13,236 nucleotides of DNA, taken from contig CAZCAC010000187.1 in the NCBI GenBank assembly GCA_964496575.1, positions 1 through 13,236 on the forward strand. The letters run 5' to 3'. This document shows positions 13,077 through 13,236 of this stretch, piece by piece (positions within the stretch are counted from its first letter, which is position 1; each line of letters begins with the position of its first letter). The notes beneath the pieces were generated by a model, which made no database searches, was not told the origin of the DNA, and saw nothing but the letters and a program-made list of their open reading frames with translations. Origin of the DNA: CAZCAC01 sp964496575. GTDB taxonomy: Bacteria; Planctomycetota; UBA1135; GCA-002686595. The translations under genes and the position numbers were made by a program.

Positions 13077-13158
13077 TTTCACCACAGAGAGCAGAACCAG
13101 AAGAAGATATTTACCACAGAGGGCACAGAGGACACAGAGAACAGAATCAGAAGAGGAT
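13077..13158 (+). repeat. CACAGAG-rich imperfect direct repeat
   Basis: The 26 bases at 13083-13108 recur at 13133-13158 with three differences. The nonamer ACCACAGAG occurs at 13081-13089 and 13113-13121. CACAGAG occurs four times in about 57 bases (starting at 13083, 13115, 13124 and 13133). From 13081 to the window end GC is about 49%, against roughly 70% in the genes. This ACCACAGAG/CACAGAGG wording matches a dispersed intergenic repeat known to me from many bacterial genomes, where I recall it beside genes of the GxxExxY protein family. That link is memory only, and no such gene is in the window. Confidence 0.7.
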
Positions 13159-13236
13159 GACTACGAGGATGATCGGCTTCGCCGATCATCCTCGTTGTCA
13201 TCCTCTTCTGATTCTGTTCTCTGTGTCCTCTGTGCC
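13122..13236. repeat. Long near-perfect inverted repeat (56-bp arms, 3-base loop) at the window edge
   Basis: Bases 13122-13177 pair with 13181-13236 around the loop TTC (13178-13180). The only mismatch is T13162 opposite T13196. The left arm includes the second copy of the direct repeat (13133-13158), so the right arm is its inverted copy. The innermost part reads GATCGGC-TTC-GCCGATC. Pairing reaches the very last base of the window, so the true structure may extend further. As RNA this would be an exceptionally stable hairpin. It could be a repeat or mobile-element end, a bidirectional transcription stop for the beta-helix gene, or an assembly fold-back artefact. Confidence 0.85.

Noticed and set aside
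13081..13236. CRISPR-like array
   Set aside because: The CACAGAG copies are short, unevenly spaced and without unique spacers of constant length. The main structure is an inverted repeat.

Overview
The window is very GC-rich DNA (near 70% by eye) from a bacterium. The best guess is a Planctomycetota-type or similarly GC-rich, environmental, probably uncultured lineage. Pointers to this are the order ribH-nusB-ftsY, a secreted formylglycine-type sulfatase of a subfamily I associate with planctomycetes, a large YfhO-like membrane protein, frequent TTG starts and a CACAGAG-type repeat. The assignment is inference; no rRNA or other phylogenetic marker beyond FtsY and NusB is present.

Layout. (1) 1-106 is a strongly C-rich, G-poor tract with no recognisable gene. 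(2) 158-2034, plus strand: a tight housekeeping run of ribH (lumazine synthase), nusB (antitermination factor, TTG start overlapping the ribH stop) and ftsY (signal recognition particle receptor). (3) 2084-5781, plus strand: an O-antigen-ligase-like polytopic protein with a C-terminal TPR region, followed two bases later by a secreted sulfatase. This looks like a surface-glycan or sulfated-polymer module read on from ftsY. (4) 5797-8556, minus strand: a 919-residue YfhO-like membrane protein, converging on the sulfatase with only 15 bp between the two stop codons. (5) 8557-9132: a 576-bp divergent intergenic region with no credible gene. On its plus-strand side are several GC-rich stems that tile the leader up to a good ribosome binding site. 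(6) 9133-11672, plus strand: an OmpR-type response regulator and a membrane histidine kinase whose TTG start lies inside the regulator gene. The kinase has a sensor region of about 310 residues that I do not recognise. (7) 11673-11880: a short gap with a REP-like GC hairpin and a perfect 11-bp inverted repeat. (8) 11881-13041, plus strand: a secreted protein, probably a right-handed beta-helix. (9) 13077-13236: a sharp change to about 49% GC, with CACAGAG-rich direct repeats and a near-perfect 56-bp-arm palindrome whose last matched base is the last base of the window.

How the parts may work together: the ligase/TPR protein, sulfatase, YfhO-like protein and secreted beta-helix protein all concern the cell surface or the extracytoplasmic space. 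The two-component pair could control the beta-helix gene downstream or the YfhO-like gene opposite, but nothing in the sequence proves a regulon. No complete new defence or mobile system is visible. The least ordinary stretches are the terminal palindromic repeat, the structured leader at 8925-9105, and the unrecognised kinase sensor.
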